From Dinoroseobacter sp049800775 (lineage in GTDB: Bacteria > Pseudomonadota > Alphaproteobacteria > Rhodobacterales > Rhodobacteraceae), in contig NZ_JBNAFR010000009.1 in assembly GCF_049800775.1 (NCBI RefSeq), forward strand, positions 1 to 64,000: a stretch of 64,000 nt of DNA, given 5' to 3'. The position numbers and the translations under genes were made by a program. The notes under the pieces are model-generated. The model saw only the letters and a program-made list of their open reading frames with translations. It was not told the DNA's origin and did no database searches. Numbering within the stretch: position 1 is the stretch's first letter; the number at the start of each line of letters is the position of its first letter. Positions 45,642 to 54,170 of the stretch are shown one piece after another.

Positions 45642-46472
45642 TTAGCCATAGGTCTCATCTTTGTCGGGAAAGCTGCGATCCCGGACGGCGGCGGCATAGG
45701 CCCCCGCGGCCCGGTCCACCTCGGCGCGCAGATCCGCGAATTTGCGGACGAATTTCGGGGCCCAGCCGCCGAGGCCCAGCATGTCCTCCATCACGAGGAT
45801 CTGACCGTCGCAGACCTTTGACGCGCCGATCCCGATGGTCGGGATGGTGCAGGCTGCCGAGACCTCGGCCGCGAGGGGTTCGACCATCCCCTCCAGCACG
45901 ACCGAGAAGGCCCCCGCCTCGGCCACGGCCCGGGCATCCGCGTGATGCAAGGGCCAGCTCTCGGTGTCGCGGCCCTGGGTCTTGAAGCCCCCCATGGCGT
46001 TCGAGCTCTGCGGTGTCAGGCCGATATGCGCCATGACCGGAATGCCCCGCGCCGTCAGGAAAGCGATCGTTTCGGCCATGCGCGCGCCGCCTTCAAGCTT
46101 CACCGCCTGACAGCCGGTCTCGGCCATGATCCGCGCGGCGTTGCGGAACGCCACCTGCGGGGATTCCTCGTAGGATCCGAAGGGCATGTCCACCACGACC
46201 AGCGCCCGTTGCGTCCCCCGCACCACCGCAGCGCCATGGGCGATCATCAGCTCCACGCTCACGGGCAGGGTCGTCTCAAAGCCATGGGTCACCATCCCAA
46301 GGCTGTCGCCCACCAGAAGCACATCGCAATGGGCGTCGAGGATCTGAGCGAATTGCACATGGCTCGCTGTCAGGGCGACAATCGGTTCGCCCCCCTTTCG
46401 CGCGGCGATCTGCGGCACGGTGATCCGGCGGATCGGGGCGGACGGGGTCTCGGGCTGGGGTTGAGCGGACAT
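45642..46472 (-). CDS. panB: 3-methyl-2-oxobutanoate hydroxymethyltransferase
   Basis: 276 residues; makes ketopantoate from alpha-ketoisovalerate and methylene-tetrahydrofolate. The start at 46472 (MSAQPQPETPSAPIRRITVP) has GGAGG upstream and fits the family better than the longer frame. Metal and substrate motifs: VALTASHVQFAQILDAH, VLLVGDSLGMVTHGFETTLP, VKLEGGARMAETIAFLT, and GIPVMAHIGLTPQSSN. panC is 20 kb away. Confidence 0.93.
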   Translation of the reverse strand: MSAQPQPETPSAPIRRITVPQIAARKGGEPIVALTASHVQFAQILDAHCDVLLVGDSLGMVTHGFETTLPVSVELMIAHGAAVVRGTQRALVVVDMPFGSYEESPQVAFRNAARIMAETGCQAVKLEGGARMAETIAFLTARGIPVMAHIGLTPQSSNAMGGFKTQGRDTESWPLHHADARAVAEAGAFSVVLEGMVEPLAAEVSAACTIPTIGIGASKVCDGQILVMEDMLGLGGWAPKFVRKFADLRAEVDRAAGAYAAAVRDRSFPDKDETYG

Positions 46473-46604
46473 GGGAGCACCTCCAAAACTGCCGCAGATG
46501 TGCGGCAAGCCTTGCCTCCGCTCAACAGGGCCAATCCGCGCAGCCCCCGGCGCTTGCCAGAAGGCGCGCCGCATGCGAGCACTGGTCCCAGCAATGGAGC
46601 GCTA

Positions 46605-47678
46605 ATGACCGCCCCCTCTCTCTCTGACCGGCTGCGCGCGCGACTGGCGTCTTCCCTTGCGCAGGACAGCGAAACCGCGCTGGCATCCGTGGCCGAGCCG
46701 CTAAATTCCCTGCTCGCCCGCTACCGGGTGCCGCCCCACACCCTGCCCCAAAAGGCAGCGTTTCTCGAGGACCGCGCGGCTGAGATCGACGCGCTGGAGG
46801 GCATGCTCGACGACGCAACCTCCCGCACGCGGTTGGAGGAGTTTTTTGCCGCGAAGCTTCTTGGTCCGACGCGCTTTGCCATGACGGCCCGGGATCGGTG
46901 GGAGGCCCATGTGGCCGCCCATGACCGCGTGATCAGCCGCCAACCTGATGAGGCCGGGCTCGAGATGCACAGCCTGAGCTTTGGCGACACGCCTCTGCAC
47001 TACCTCGCCCCGTATGGCAATGCGATCAGCCCCTTCCTCGAGCGTCAGTATTTCCTCGATCGCGACGGGCTGCGGATCGGGCCGGAACCGGGCGATATCG
47101 CCCTCGATTTTGGCGCAGGGGCAGGCGATACGAGCCTCGCTTTTGCGGCGGTGGTCGGCCGCAAGGGACGCGTGCTCGCCATCGAGCCGACCCCGACGGA
47201 ACTGGCTTTGCAAGCCCGGAACCGCGCCGCCAATCCGGACCTGTCCCAGCGCATCACAACTCTGCCCGCAGCGATCTCCGACCGGGACGGCGAAGAGATC
47301 CATCTGGCAGGCGCCACCACGGGGGCTCATATCGCGCCGGAGGGGCAAACCAGTGGCCCCAAGGCCGTGACCACCACGCTTGACGCGCTGGTTGCGTCCC
47401 AGTCCCTCCCCCGCGTGGATCTGATCAAGATGGATATCGAAGGGATGGAGCTCCGCGCCCTGCAAGGCGGCCTCCAGACCCTGCAGCGTTTCACGCCGAA
47501 ACTGGCGATCTGCACCTATCATGGCTGGCAAATTTTCGAGCTGCTCCCTTGGCTGCGCCGCACCCTGCCGGGCCACAGCCTGCATCTCGAAACCCACGCG
47601 CCCATTGCCGCGGAAACAGTGATCTACGCGCAGCCTCGATCCCCCGCACCGGGCTCGGATCCGCGCCCCCTCCCTTAA
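46605..47678 (+). CDS. FkbM family methyltransferase
   Basis: 357 residues. A 150-residue N-terminal part of unknown fold precedes an S-adenosylmethionine-dependent FkbM domain: ALDFGAGAGDTSLAFAAVVG (motif I), VLAIEPTPTELALQARN and LIKMDIEGMELRALQGGL. The start at 46605 follows GGAGCGCTA. The stop codon TAA (47676-47678) lies inside repeat copy E (CTTAAG), so the C-terminus RPLP was probably fixed by insertion of the repeat or by reading into it. Substrate unknown (a glycan or lipid are common for this family). Confidence 0.75.
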   Translation: MTAPSLSDRLRARLASSLAQDSETALASVAEPLNSLLARYRVPPHTLPQKAAFLEDRAAEIDALEGMLDDATSRTRLEEFFAAKLLGPTRFAMTARDRWEAHVAAHDRVISRQPDEAGLEMHSLSFGDTPLHYLAPYGNAISPFLERQYFLDRDGLRIGPEPGDIALDFGAGAGDTSLAFAAVVGRKGRVLAIEPTPTELALQARNRAANPDLSQRITTLPAAISDRDGEEIHLAGATTGAHIAPEGQTSGPKAVTTTLDALVASQSLPRVDLIKMDIEGMELRALQGGLQTLQRFTPKLAICTYHGWQIFELLPWLRRTLPGHSLHLETHAPIAAETVIYAQPRSPAPGSDPRPLP

Positions 47679-47703
47679 GTCTCCAAATATCCCCGCCGGA
47701 GGC
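47674..47703 (+). repeat. Dispersed 30-bp repeat, copy E, supplying a stop codon
   Basis: CTTAAGTC, variable TCC, then AAATATCCCCGCCGGAGGC. The TAA within CTTAAG is the stop of the FkbM gene. Confidence 0.9.
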
Positions 47704-47840
47704 TCCCGCCCTCTCAACCAGCGCAGCGGCGGGATCAAAGGGCACGGCACAGGTCGCATTCGCACCGCCATGGGTCGGCAGGACGGCGCGCGCTCGTGCG
47801 GCTTTGCTATGCTGAGCCCGTTGCGCGAAGGAGGCTCCCG

Positions 47841-50348
47841 ATGAAAACCCATGTCAAAGCTCTGATCGTCGGCGGTGGTGCGGTCGGCACCTCCATTGCC
47901 TATCATCTGGCGCGCGGCGGCTGGTCTGATGTCATGCTGCTGGAGCGGGACGAGCTGACCTCTGGCTCAACCTGGCATGCGGCGGGGCTTCTGCCCTATT
48001 TCAACATGAGCTACGCCACGAGCCATATCCACGACTACTCGATCAAGTTCTACAAGACACTCGAAGAAGAAACCGGCCTCAACCCGGGCTTCGCGGTCGT
48101 GGGCAACCTGCGCATGGCCCAAACCCAGGCGCGGATGGATGAGTACATGCTTTATGCCTCCACGGCTGAGACCGTGGGCGTGCCCTATGAATGGCTCTCG
48201 CCGAGCGACATCAAGGACCTCTACCCGCTGGTGCGGACCGAGGATTTGAAGGGCGCGATCCTTCATCCCACCGACGGCTATATCAACCCGGCTGACGTCA
48301 CGCAGGCCATGGCCAAGGGCGCGCGCCAGCGCGGGGTGATGATCGAGCGGCGCTGGCAGGTCGACGCCTATCACTGGACCGGGGATCACTGGGATGTCAC
48401 CTGCACCAAGATGGTGGAAAAGGGCGGCAATCTTGTGCCCTCGGACGAGCAGATCACGATCCATGCGGAACATGTGGTCACCGCCACGGGGAACCATTCC
48501 CAACGCACCGCGCAGCTTCTGGGCATCAAGATCCCCGCCATCCCGGTGGAGCACCAGTATATCGTCACCGAGCCGGATCCGGCGCTGGTGGAGTGGCGCG
48601 CCTCCAACCCCGAACACCCCGTCCTTCGCGACGCCGATGCCAAATGGTATGTCCGCGAAGAGCGCGGCGGCTGGATCCTCGGCCCTTACGAGCAAAACGC
48701 CCCGGCCCGGTTCGAGTATGCCGTGCCCGACAGCTTCCGCGCCGACCTCTTCCCGCTGGATCTCGAGCGGATCGAGGAAGAATACATGTCCATGATTCAC
48801 CGGATCCCCAGCTCCGAGACCGTGGGCCTCAAGGACGACTATAACGGCCCGATCTGCTATACGCCCGACGGCAACCCCCTGCTCGGCCCCGCGCCGGGGC
48901 TGCGCAACATGTGGCTCGCCGAGGGCTTCAGCTTCGGCATCACGGCGGCAGGCGGCACGGGCTATTACCTGGCCCAGCAGATGATCGAAGGCGAGGCCGA
49001 GATCGACATGGCCAGCCTCGACCCCAAGCGCTACGGCAGCTGGATGACCACCGAATACGCCATGCGCAAGAACGAGGAATGCTATTCTCACGTTTTCATC
49101 CTGCACCACCCGGATGAGGAGCGCGCAGCCTGCCGCCCCCTGAAAACCGCACCTTGCTATGACCGGATGAAGGCGCTCGGCGCGCAGTTCGGGCAGGTCA
49201 ACGGCTGGGAGCGTCCGAACTACTTCGCCCCGCAAGGCTTCGACGATCACGCGGCACGCAGCTTCCGCCGCGGCGGCTGGTGGGAGCATAGCGTGACCGA
49301 GGCCAAGGCGATCCGCGAGGCGGCGGGCCTGATCGACGCCACCGCCTTCACCAAGCATGTGCTGACCGGGCCGGGCGCGACCCGGTTCCTCGACTGGTTC
49401 ACCACCAACAAGCTGCCCCGCGTGGGCCGGATCAACCTGACCTACGCCCTGACCTCCGCCGGGACCACCCGGACCGAATACACCATCGTTCGCCAGGCGG
49501 AGGATCAGTATTACCTCGTCTCCGCCGGGGCGTGGCAGGCCTATGATGCGGATTTCCTGCAAAAGGCCATCGCCGACAAGATGCCCGAGTTTGGCCCCAT
49601 GGTCTTGCAGGATGTGACCTCGCAATACGGGGTTTTCGCACTGGCTGGTCCCAATGCGCGGGCCATTCTGGCCAAGCTGATCCGCGACCCCGAGCCGGGC
49701 ACGGCCCTGTCGAACAAGCGGTTCCCCTGGCTCAGCGCGAAAGATATCGAGCTCAAGATGTGCCCCACGATGGCGATCCGCGTGGCCTATACCGGCGAGT
49801 TGGGATGGGAGCTGCACCACCCGATCGAGATGCAGAACTACCTCTTCGACCAGCTCATGGAGGCGGGCGCCGATCTCGGTCTGACACCGGTGGGCGCGCG
49901 GGCGCAGAACTGGCTGCGGCAGGAGAAATCCTATCGCGCCTTCGGGACCGAACTGGGCCGCGATGCCACCCCGCTGGAGGCCGGGCTCGACCGCTTTGTC
50001 GACCTGTCCAAGGACTTTCACGGCAAATCGGCGATGGAAGCTCTGGGGATCCGCTCGAAATGCGTGACCCTGCGCATCGATGGGCCCGGGGATGCAGATC
50101 CCTGGGGGCGCGAGGCGCTCTATCTGGCGGATGCGCCTGCCGGGCCGGACACCAAGGTCGGGCGTCTGACCTCCGGCGGTTACTCGGTCGCCTTCGGCCA
50201 GAGCATCGGCATGGGCTATGTCCGCCCAGATCTCGCCGTGCCGGGCACGAAGCTCAAGGTGCGGATGCTGGGCGAACTCTGGGATGCCGAGATCACCGAG
50301 GACAGCCCCTATGACCCGAGCAACGCGGCGATCCGCAAGGACGGCTGA
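47841..50348 (+). CDS. FAD-dependent dimethylglycine/sarcosine dehydrogenase-like enzyme with GcvT domain
   Basis: 835 residues. Domain order: FAD-binding DAO fold (ALIVGGGAVGTSIAYHLARGG at the start), the SGSTWHAAGLLP motif with the His used for covalent flavin attachment in dimethylglycine/sarcosine dehydrogenases, then a ~400-residue C-terminal GcvT-like tetrahydrofolate domain (GWWEHSVTEAKAIREAAGLI, AYTGELGWELHHPIEMQNYL, GALRIDG-type ending). It would oxidatively remove methyl groups from dimethylglycine, sarcosine or a related amine and pass the C1 unit to folate. ATG 47841 has a strong AAGGAGG. It stands alone; no sarcosine oxidase or choline genes are near. Confidence 0.85.
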   Translation: MKTHVKALIVGGGAVGTSIAYHLARGGWSDVMLLERDELTSGSTWHAAGLLPYFNMSYATSHIHDYSIKFYKTLEEETGLNPGFAVVGNLRMAQTQARMDEYMLYASTAETVGVPYEWLSPSDIKDLYPLVRTEDLKGAILHPTDGYINPADVTQAMAKGARQRGVMIERRWQVDAYHWTGDHWDVTCTKMVEKGGNLVPSDEQITIHAEHVVTATGNHSQRTAQLLGIKIPAIPVEHQYIVTEPDPALVEWRASNPEHPVLRDADAKWYVREERGGWILGPYEQNAPARFEYAVPDSFRADLFPLDLERIEEEYMSMIHRIPSSETVGLKDDYNGPICYTPDGNPLLGPAPGLRNMWLAEGFSFGITAAGGTGYYLAQQMIEGEAEIDMASLDPKRYGSWMTTEYAMRKNEECYSHVFILHHPDEERAACRPLKTAPCYDRMKALGAQFGQVNGWERPNYFAPQGFDDHAARSFRRGGWWEHSVTEAKAIREAAGLIDATAFTKHVLTGPGATRFLDWFTTNKLPRVGRINLTYALTSAGTTRTEYTIVRQAEDQYYLVSAGAWQAYDADFLQKAIADKMPEFGPMVLQDVTSQYGVFALAGPNARAILAKLIRDPEPGTALSNKRFPWLSAKDIELKMCPTMAIRVAYTGELGWELHHPIEMQNYLFDQLMEAGADLGLTPVGARAQNWLRQEKSYRAFGTELGRDATPLEAGLDRFVDLSKDFHGKSAMEALGIRSKCVTLRIDGPGDADPWGREALYLADAPAGPDTKVGRLTSGGYSVAFGQSIGMGYVRPDLAVPGTKLKVRMLGELWDAEITEDSPYDPSNAAIRKDG

Positions 50349-50458
50349 GCGGCGCTGCGCGGGCTTACGGGCTGTTAAGGCCTCTGCTCTAGGCTGATCC
50401 CGACACCCGGACGATCTGCCCCGTCCGGGATCCGCGCTGCCCGGATCAGGAGCCTGCC

Positions 50459-51028
50459 ATGAGCCATATGTCCCGTGACGACACGGCCCTTGCGCCACAG
50501 GAACCCAAAGGGGGGCCGGGCGGGATCGGCGCCGGGGCCAGCATCCGCAGCCCCTATGGCGACCGCTGGATCGAGAATCTGAACCCGGGCGATCTGGTGG
50601 TGACGCGCACCGAAGGATTGCAACCGGTCAGGGACGTGGTGATCGAACCGCGCAGTCGGGTGGATGCCACCCTTGCCCCGCCCATCCGGATCGCGGCGCG
50701 CGCCTTTGGCCCGATGATGCCACAACGCGCGCTGCTGCTTGCACCGGATCAGCCCGTGCGGGTTCCGGCGCACCTGATCGATGCCGGTTCCGAGCATCCG
50801 ACCCTGCGGCTCAAGGCGCAGGATCTGGTCGGTCAGCTTGACGGGGTGAATGCCGCGACGCTCTTCGATCTCGACGCACCGCTGGTCTGGTACCGACTGG
50901 TTTTCGAGCGCCCGCAAAGCGTCATGGTCAGTGGTGTGATCCTCGAATGCCGGGGCGCAAAAACACGACCCGGTCAGGCGCCTGAGGCTCTGGGGACCGC
51001 GGGCACCCCGCCAAAAAACGAGATCTGA
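50459..51028 (+). CDS. Hint-domain protein lacking the N-terminal Cys
   Basis: 189 residues similar to the Hint_2 (hedgehog/intein-like) proteins common in Rhodobacteraceae. Visible: IRSPYGDRWIENLNPGDLVVT, then PVRDVV, PPIRIAARAFG, L-x2-APDQPVRV and VWYRLVFERPQSVMVSGV. Members normally start the domain with a Cys-x-x-G-T-x-I motif needed for self-cleavage; here the corresponding segment reads IGAGASIRSP with no Cys, so autoprocessing is not expected. Start follows CAGGAGCC. Only one Cys occurs (C-terminal, LECRG). Role unknown. Confidence 0.7.
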   Translation: MSHMSRDDTALAPQEPKGGPGGIGAGASIRSPYGDRWIENLNPGDLVVTRTEGLQPVRDVVIEPRSRVDATLAPPIRIAARAFGPMMPQRALLLAPDQPVRVPAHLIDAGSEHPTLRLKAQDLVGQLDGVNAATLFDLDAPLVWYRLVFERPQSVMVSGVILECRGAKTRPGQAPEALGTAGTPPKNEI

Positions 51029-51145
51029 CCGCGCGTTCCATAAGCGGAGTTTCCTGCAGCGGGTCGCCGAACCGGCTCGTGCGGCGCTCGGACCAGCGGC
51101 GCGTTTCTGTGTGAGAGCGCCCTGTCCTCTCTGGCAGGTTCAAAC

Positions 51146-51913
51146 TCAACGAGCGCACCAGGACAAGCGCCCCAAGTTTTCCACAGCCACGATCAACAAG
51201 CCGGTGATCGCCTCGCAGGCCTCTGCGCTGCGCGCGCAGACAGAGGCGCAGGCGACTGGAAACTCCGAGGGGCAGCCATTTTGCCAGCAGACAGGACCGA
51301 CGCCGCGCAGCCCCGCCGGACAAGAAGGATAGCAGAGCCCTGCGTCGTTCTCCCGACCGCTTCCACAGATCGGGAGCGTCCCAACCCCGCGATCATAGGT
51401 GTTTTTCTGACAGGACACTCCGATATCCACGGTGTTGGACGGGCATTGCGGCGAGCAGACATTGGCCCCCACCGCGACGAAGCCGCTTTTGCATTTCGGA
51501 TAGACAATCAGCCCAGACTTCTCGCAATTCCCGCGCCCATGGTCGGCTTCGCAGCGCGCAAACATGCCCGCATCGCTGAACCAATCCGCAGGCTGCCAGG
51601 CATAGCCCGCCCCGCGCCCGTAAGACGCTGGTTTGGCGCAATAGAGCCCGTCATCGCGGAAGCCCGAGGGGCAATCGGGCACGCACATGGTCACGGCCCC
51701 GGCATAGCCAGAGCGGCAGGTATCGTAGCACAAGCCCCCCTGCATAACCTTACCGCGCGGGCATGCAGTCGGGAGTGTTCCGGCCCCTCGCGTGCGCGAC
51801 TCGACAAGGCAAGCATCCCGCCATAGTCCCCCAGCGTCTTGGGCCGCAACGGTCTGGGGCCAGAGCATCAGGACCAGTGCCGCACTTGCGATCACGGAAA
51901 AAAGGGCTGTCAT
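51146..51913 (-). CDS. Secreted Cys-rich repeat protein
   Basis: 255 residues with a Sec signal (MTALFSVIASAALVLMLWPQ, cleavage near VAAQ|DAG) and about 20 Cys in the mature part. Irregular repeats of ~40 residues carry GLCYDTCRSGYAG, then CVPDCPSGFRDDGLYCAKP, SYGRGAGYAW and RGVGTLPICGSG / GLCYPSCPAGLRGVGPVC. Such GxGTLP/CP-x-GF repeats are known from scattered bacterial and protist proteins without a function. Disulfide-stabilised periplasmic or extracellular protein is the likely form. ATG 51913 is preceded by GGGAGG. It stands alone; its ligand is unknown. Confidence 0.65.
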   Translation of the reverse strand: MTALFSVIASAALVLMLWPQTVAAQDAGGLWRDACLVESRTRGAGTLPTACPRGKVMQGGLCYDTCRSGYAGAVTMCVPDCPSGFRDDGLYCAKPASYGRGAGYAWQPADWFSDAGMFARCEADHGRGNCEKSGLIVYPKCKSGFVAVGANVCSPQCPSNTVDIGVSCQKNTYDRGVGTLPICGSGRENDAGLCYPSCPAGLRGVGPVCWQNGCPSEFPVACASVCARSAEACEAITGLLIVAVENLGRLSWCAR

Positions 51914-52040
51914 GCGGTGGCCTCCCATGGTTTGGGCATCGGAACAAGGCCAACCCGGCGTGGCTTGGCGCTATGGCGTAGAGTAGCGGAACCTCGGGGT
52001 AAAACCTACGAATGGCGTCCGTCAGCAGCGGAGGGCCCGA

Positions 52041-52382
52041 TCACTCCGCCACGAGCGTATCCCAGGCCGCGAGCGCTTCGGCGGCATACATGAAGGACGG
52101 GCCGCCCCCCATCTGGACCGCCATGCTCAAGACATCCACAAGCTCTTGCCGCGTACCTCCGGCCTTGGCGAGCGCTTCCACGTGAAACCCGATGCAGGGC
52201 GCGCAACGCTGCGAGACCGCGATGCCCAAGGCCACGAACTCGCGCGATTTCAGGTCCAGCACACCGCTTTCCTTGGCCGCCTTGGTCAGCGTTCCAAAGG
52301 CGCGCGCCGTCTCGGGCATGGCCGCGTTGAGGGTTTTCAGATCGCCGCGCATGTCGGACATGAAGCCGGTCCACTCCATCAT
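52041..52382 (-). CDS. Carboxymuconolactone decarboxylase / AhpD-like protein, probably FnrL-regulated
   Basis: 113 residues of the AhpD/CMD fold with the redox CxxC (QRCAPCIGFHVEALAKAG) and a proton-relay-like His in the same helix, so alkylhydroperoxidase or thiol-redox chemistry is likely. ATG 52382 is preferred because GAGGAGAAT precedes it; a GTG at 52406 in frame would add eight residues but has no ribosome binding site. A perfect FNR-type box is centred 64 bases upstream and a TGTGA-N6-TCACA palindrome overlaps the likely transcription start. Peroxide or low-oxygen stress are the plainest roles. Confidence 0.75.
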   Translation of the reverse strand: MMEWTGFMSDMRGDLKTLNAAMPETARAFGTLTKAAKESGVLDLKSREFVALGIAVSQRCAPCIGFHVEALAKAGGTRQELVDVLSMAVQMGGGPSFMYAAEALAAWDTLVAE

Positions 52383-52390
52383 ATTCTCCT

Positions 52391-52408
52391 CTGTGAATAT
52401 TTTCACAG
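52391..52408. promoter_or_regulatory. CRP-like palindrome over the AhpD-like gene leader
   Basis: CTGTGAATATTTTCACAG is a perfect 7-bp inverted repeat matching TGTGA-N6-TCACA. It ends 9 bases upstream of the start codon, at the likely transcription start. It could be a CRP/other regulator site or a small RNA hairpin. Confidence 0.5.
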
Positions 52409-52439
52409 GGAGACATGACAGCCAAACCCACGCCGGGCT

Positions 52440-52453
52440 TTGATCCGGATCAA
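52440..52453. promoter_or_regulatory. FNR/FnrL box
   Basis: TTGATCCGGATCAA fits TTGAT-N4-ATCAA exactly. Centre at 52446.5 would be -41.5 for a start near 52405, the class II activator position, directed at the minus-strand AhpD-like gene. Confidence 0.65.
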
Positions 52454-52462
52454 CCGACGCGG

Positions 52463-53449
52463 TCAGAGCATCGAGGGCACCACCAGATCGGGCGGCCGGT
52501 GCCCGTCATCGAAGGTCTTGATGTTGATGATGACCTTTTCGCCCATCTCCGAGCGCCCCTCCTCGGTCGCCGATCCCATATGGGGCAGAAGCACCACATT
52601 GGGCAGCTCGCGCAGGCGCGGATTGATCTCGTGCCCATGCTCGAACACGTCGAGCCCGGCCCCGGCGATCTCGCCGGCGCGCAGCATCCGCGTCAGGGCG
52701 TTCTCGTCGATCACCTCTCCGCGCGAGGTGTTCACGATCACCGAAGACGGTTTCATCAGCTTGAGCCGCCGCGCATTCATCAGGTGAAAGGTCGAAGGCG
52801 TGTGCGGACAGTTCACCGAGATCACATCCATCCGGCTGACCATCTGGTCGAGGCTTTCCCAATAGGTGGCCTCCAGATCCTCTTCGATCCCCGCATGCAG
52901 GCGGCGGCGGTTGTGATAATGGATCTGCATGCCAAACGCCTTGGCCCGGCGCGCCACGGCCTGCCCGATCCGACCCATGCCGAGAATGCCCAGACGGCGT
53001 CCGGCGACCCGACCGCCCATCAGGGCCGTGGGGCTCCAGCCGGTCCAGGTCCCGGCCTGCATGAGCGCGAGCCCCTCGGGGATCCGCCGCGTCACCGCAA
53101 GGATCAGCGCAAGGGTCATATCCGCCGTATCATCGGTCAGAACACCGGGCGTGTTCGACACATGGATGCCGCGCTGACGTGCGGTGGCGACATCGATATG
53201 GTCCACCCCCGCCCCGTAATTCGCGATCAGTTTCAGCCGATCGCCGGCGCTGGCCAGCATTGCCCCGTCGATCGTATCGGTCACCGTGGGGACAACCACA
53301 TCGGCCCGCCGCATCGCCCCCTGCAACGCCTCGCGGGACATCGGCGTATCACTCTCGTTGAGCTCTACGTCGAACAGCTCCTTCAGGCGCGTCTCCACCG
53401 CGTCGGGCAACCGTCGCGTGACGACAACACTCAGGCGTTCACCGGGCAT
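52463..53449 (-). CDS. D-2-hydroxyacid dehydrogenase (glyoxylate/hydroxypyruvate reductase type)
   Basis: 328 residues. NAD(P)-binding motif LGILGMGRIGQAVARRAKAF near residue 150 with HNRRR after the second beta strand, suggesting NADPH preference as in glyoxylate reductase. Catalytic Arg in NTSRGEVIDENAL, Glu in AGLDVFEHGHEI and His in LLPHMGSAT are all present. The start at 53449 (MPGERLSVVVTRRLP) follows GGAGG. It is two-to-three genes from nothing related, so the substrate is open (glyoxylate, hydroxypyruvate, D-lactate). Confidence 0.85.
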   Translation of the reverse strand: MPGERLSVVVTRRLPDAVETRLKELFDVELNESDTPMSREALQGAMRRADVVVPTVTDTIDGAMLASAGDRLKLIANYGAGVDHIDVATARQRGIHVSNTPGVLTDDTADMTLALILAVTRRIPEGLALMQAGTWTGWSPTALMGGRVAGRRLGILGMGRIGQAVARRAKAFGMQIHYHNRRRLHAGIEEDLEATYWESLDQMVSRMDVISVNCPHTPSTFHLMNARRLKLMKPSSVIVNTSRGEVIDENALTRMLRAGEIAGAGLDVFEHGHEINPRLRELPNVVLLPHMGSATEEGRSEMGEKVIINIKTFDDGHRPPDLVVPSML

Positions 53450-53582
53450 CGGCCCACCTCCACACTTTTCAACTCGGCGCCATACTGGCAATAAGTCAGG
53501 AACAGGGGCAAGCAGATAGACCCCTCAGCGCAATAAAATTACCGGGCCGAATTCCAAGCCCGGACGAGCAGTCGAGGCACCT

Positions 53583-54170
53583 ATGATCAACCGCGCAATC
53601 CGTGGTCGTTTCTTCCGTGGCATCCGCACCCCGCGATGGTCGCTGGCCGTTCTGGCCGCGCTGCTGCTGGGACCCGTGAGCGCACTGGCCGAAACGACCC
53701 CTTCCGCCCCGACGCATGCAGAGACAGCCGCCGCGCCGAAACCCCAGACCGGCCCCGAGACCAACCTGCCCATTCCGCGCTTTGTGTCGATGAAGGCGAA
53801 GGAAGGCAATGTGCGTCGCGGCCCCAGCCTGACCCATCGGATCGACTGGGTGTTCAAGCATCGCAACATGCCGCTCGAGATCACCGGGGAGTATGGCCAT
53901 TGGCGCCGGGTGCGGGACCGGGACGGCGCGGGCGGCTGGATGCATTACTCGCTGCTGAGCGGCGCACGCACGGTGATCATCGAAGAGGATCTCGCCCCGG
54001 TGCTCAGCCACCCCACCGCCGATGCCCCGATCCGCGCCCATGCCGAGCTTGGCGTGATCGCCCGGCTCGAGGGATGTGAACGGGACTGGTGCCGCGTCCG
54101 CGTGGGCCGCACGCGCGGCTGGATGAGCGAAGATCAGCTCTGGGGCGTGTCCCACGCCCCGCTCGAGTGA
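53583..54170 (+). CDS. Exported SH3-domain protein
   Basis: 195 residues. A cleavable or anchoring signal (RWSLAVLAALLLGPVSALAE) precedes a Pro/Ala-rich linker and two bacterial SH3 (DUF1058-like) repeats: FVSMKAKEGNVRRGPSLTHR with YGHWRRVRDRDGAGGWMH, then a second with ERDWCRVRVGRTRGWMS. Such proteins often contact peptidoglycan. No catalytic domain is seen. It converges with the PAS protein gene with their ends touching (54170/54171). Confidence 0.75.
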   Translation: MINRAIRGRFFRGIRTPRWSLAVLAALLLGPVSALAETTPSAPTHAETAAAPKPQTGPETNLPIPRFVSMKAKEGNVRRGPSLTHRIDWVFKHRNMPLEITGEYGHWRRVRDRDGAGGWMHYSLLSGARTVIIEEDLAPVLSHPTADAPIRAHAELGVIARLEGCERDWCRVRVGRTRGWMSEDQLWGVSHAPLE

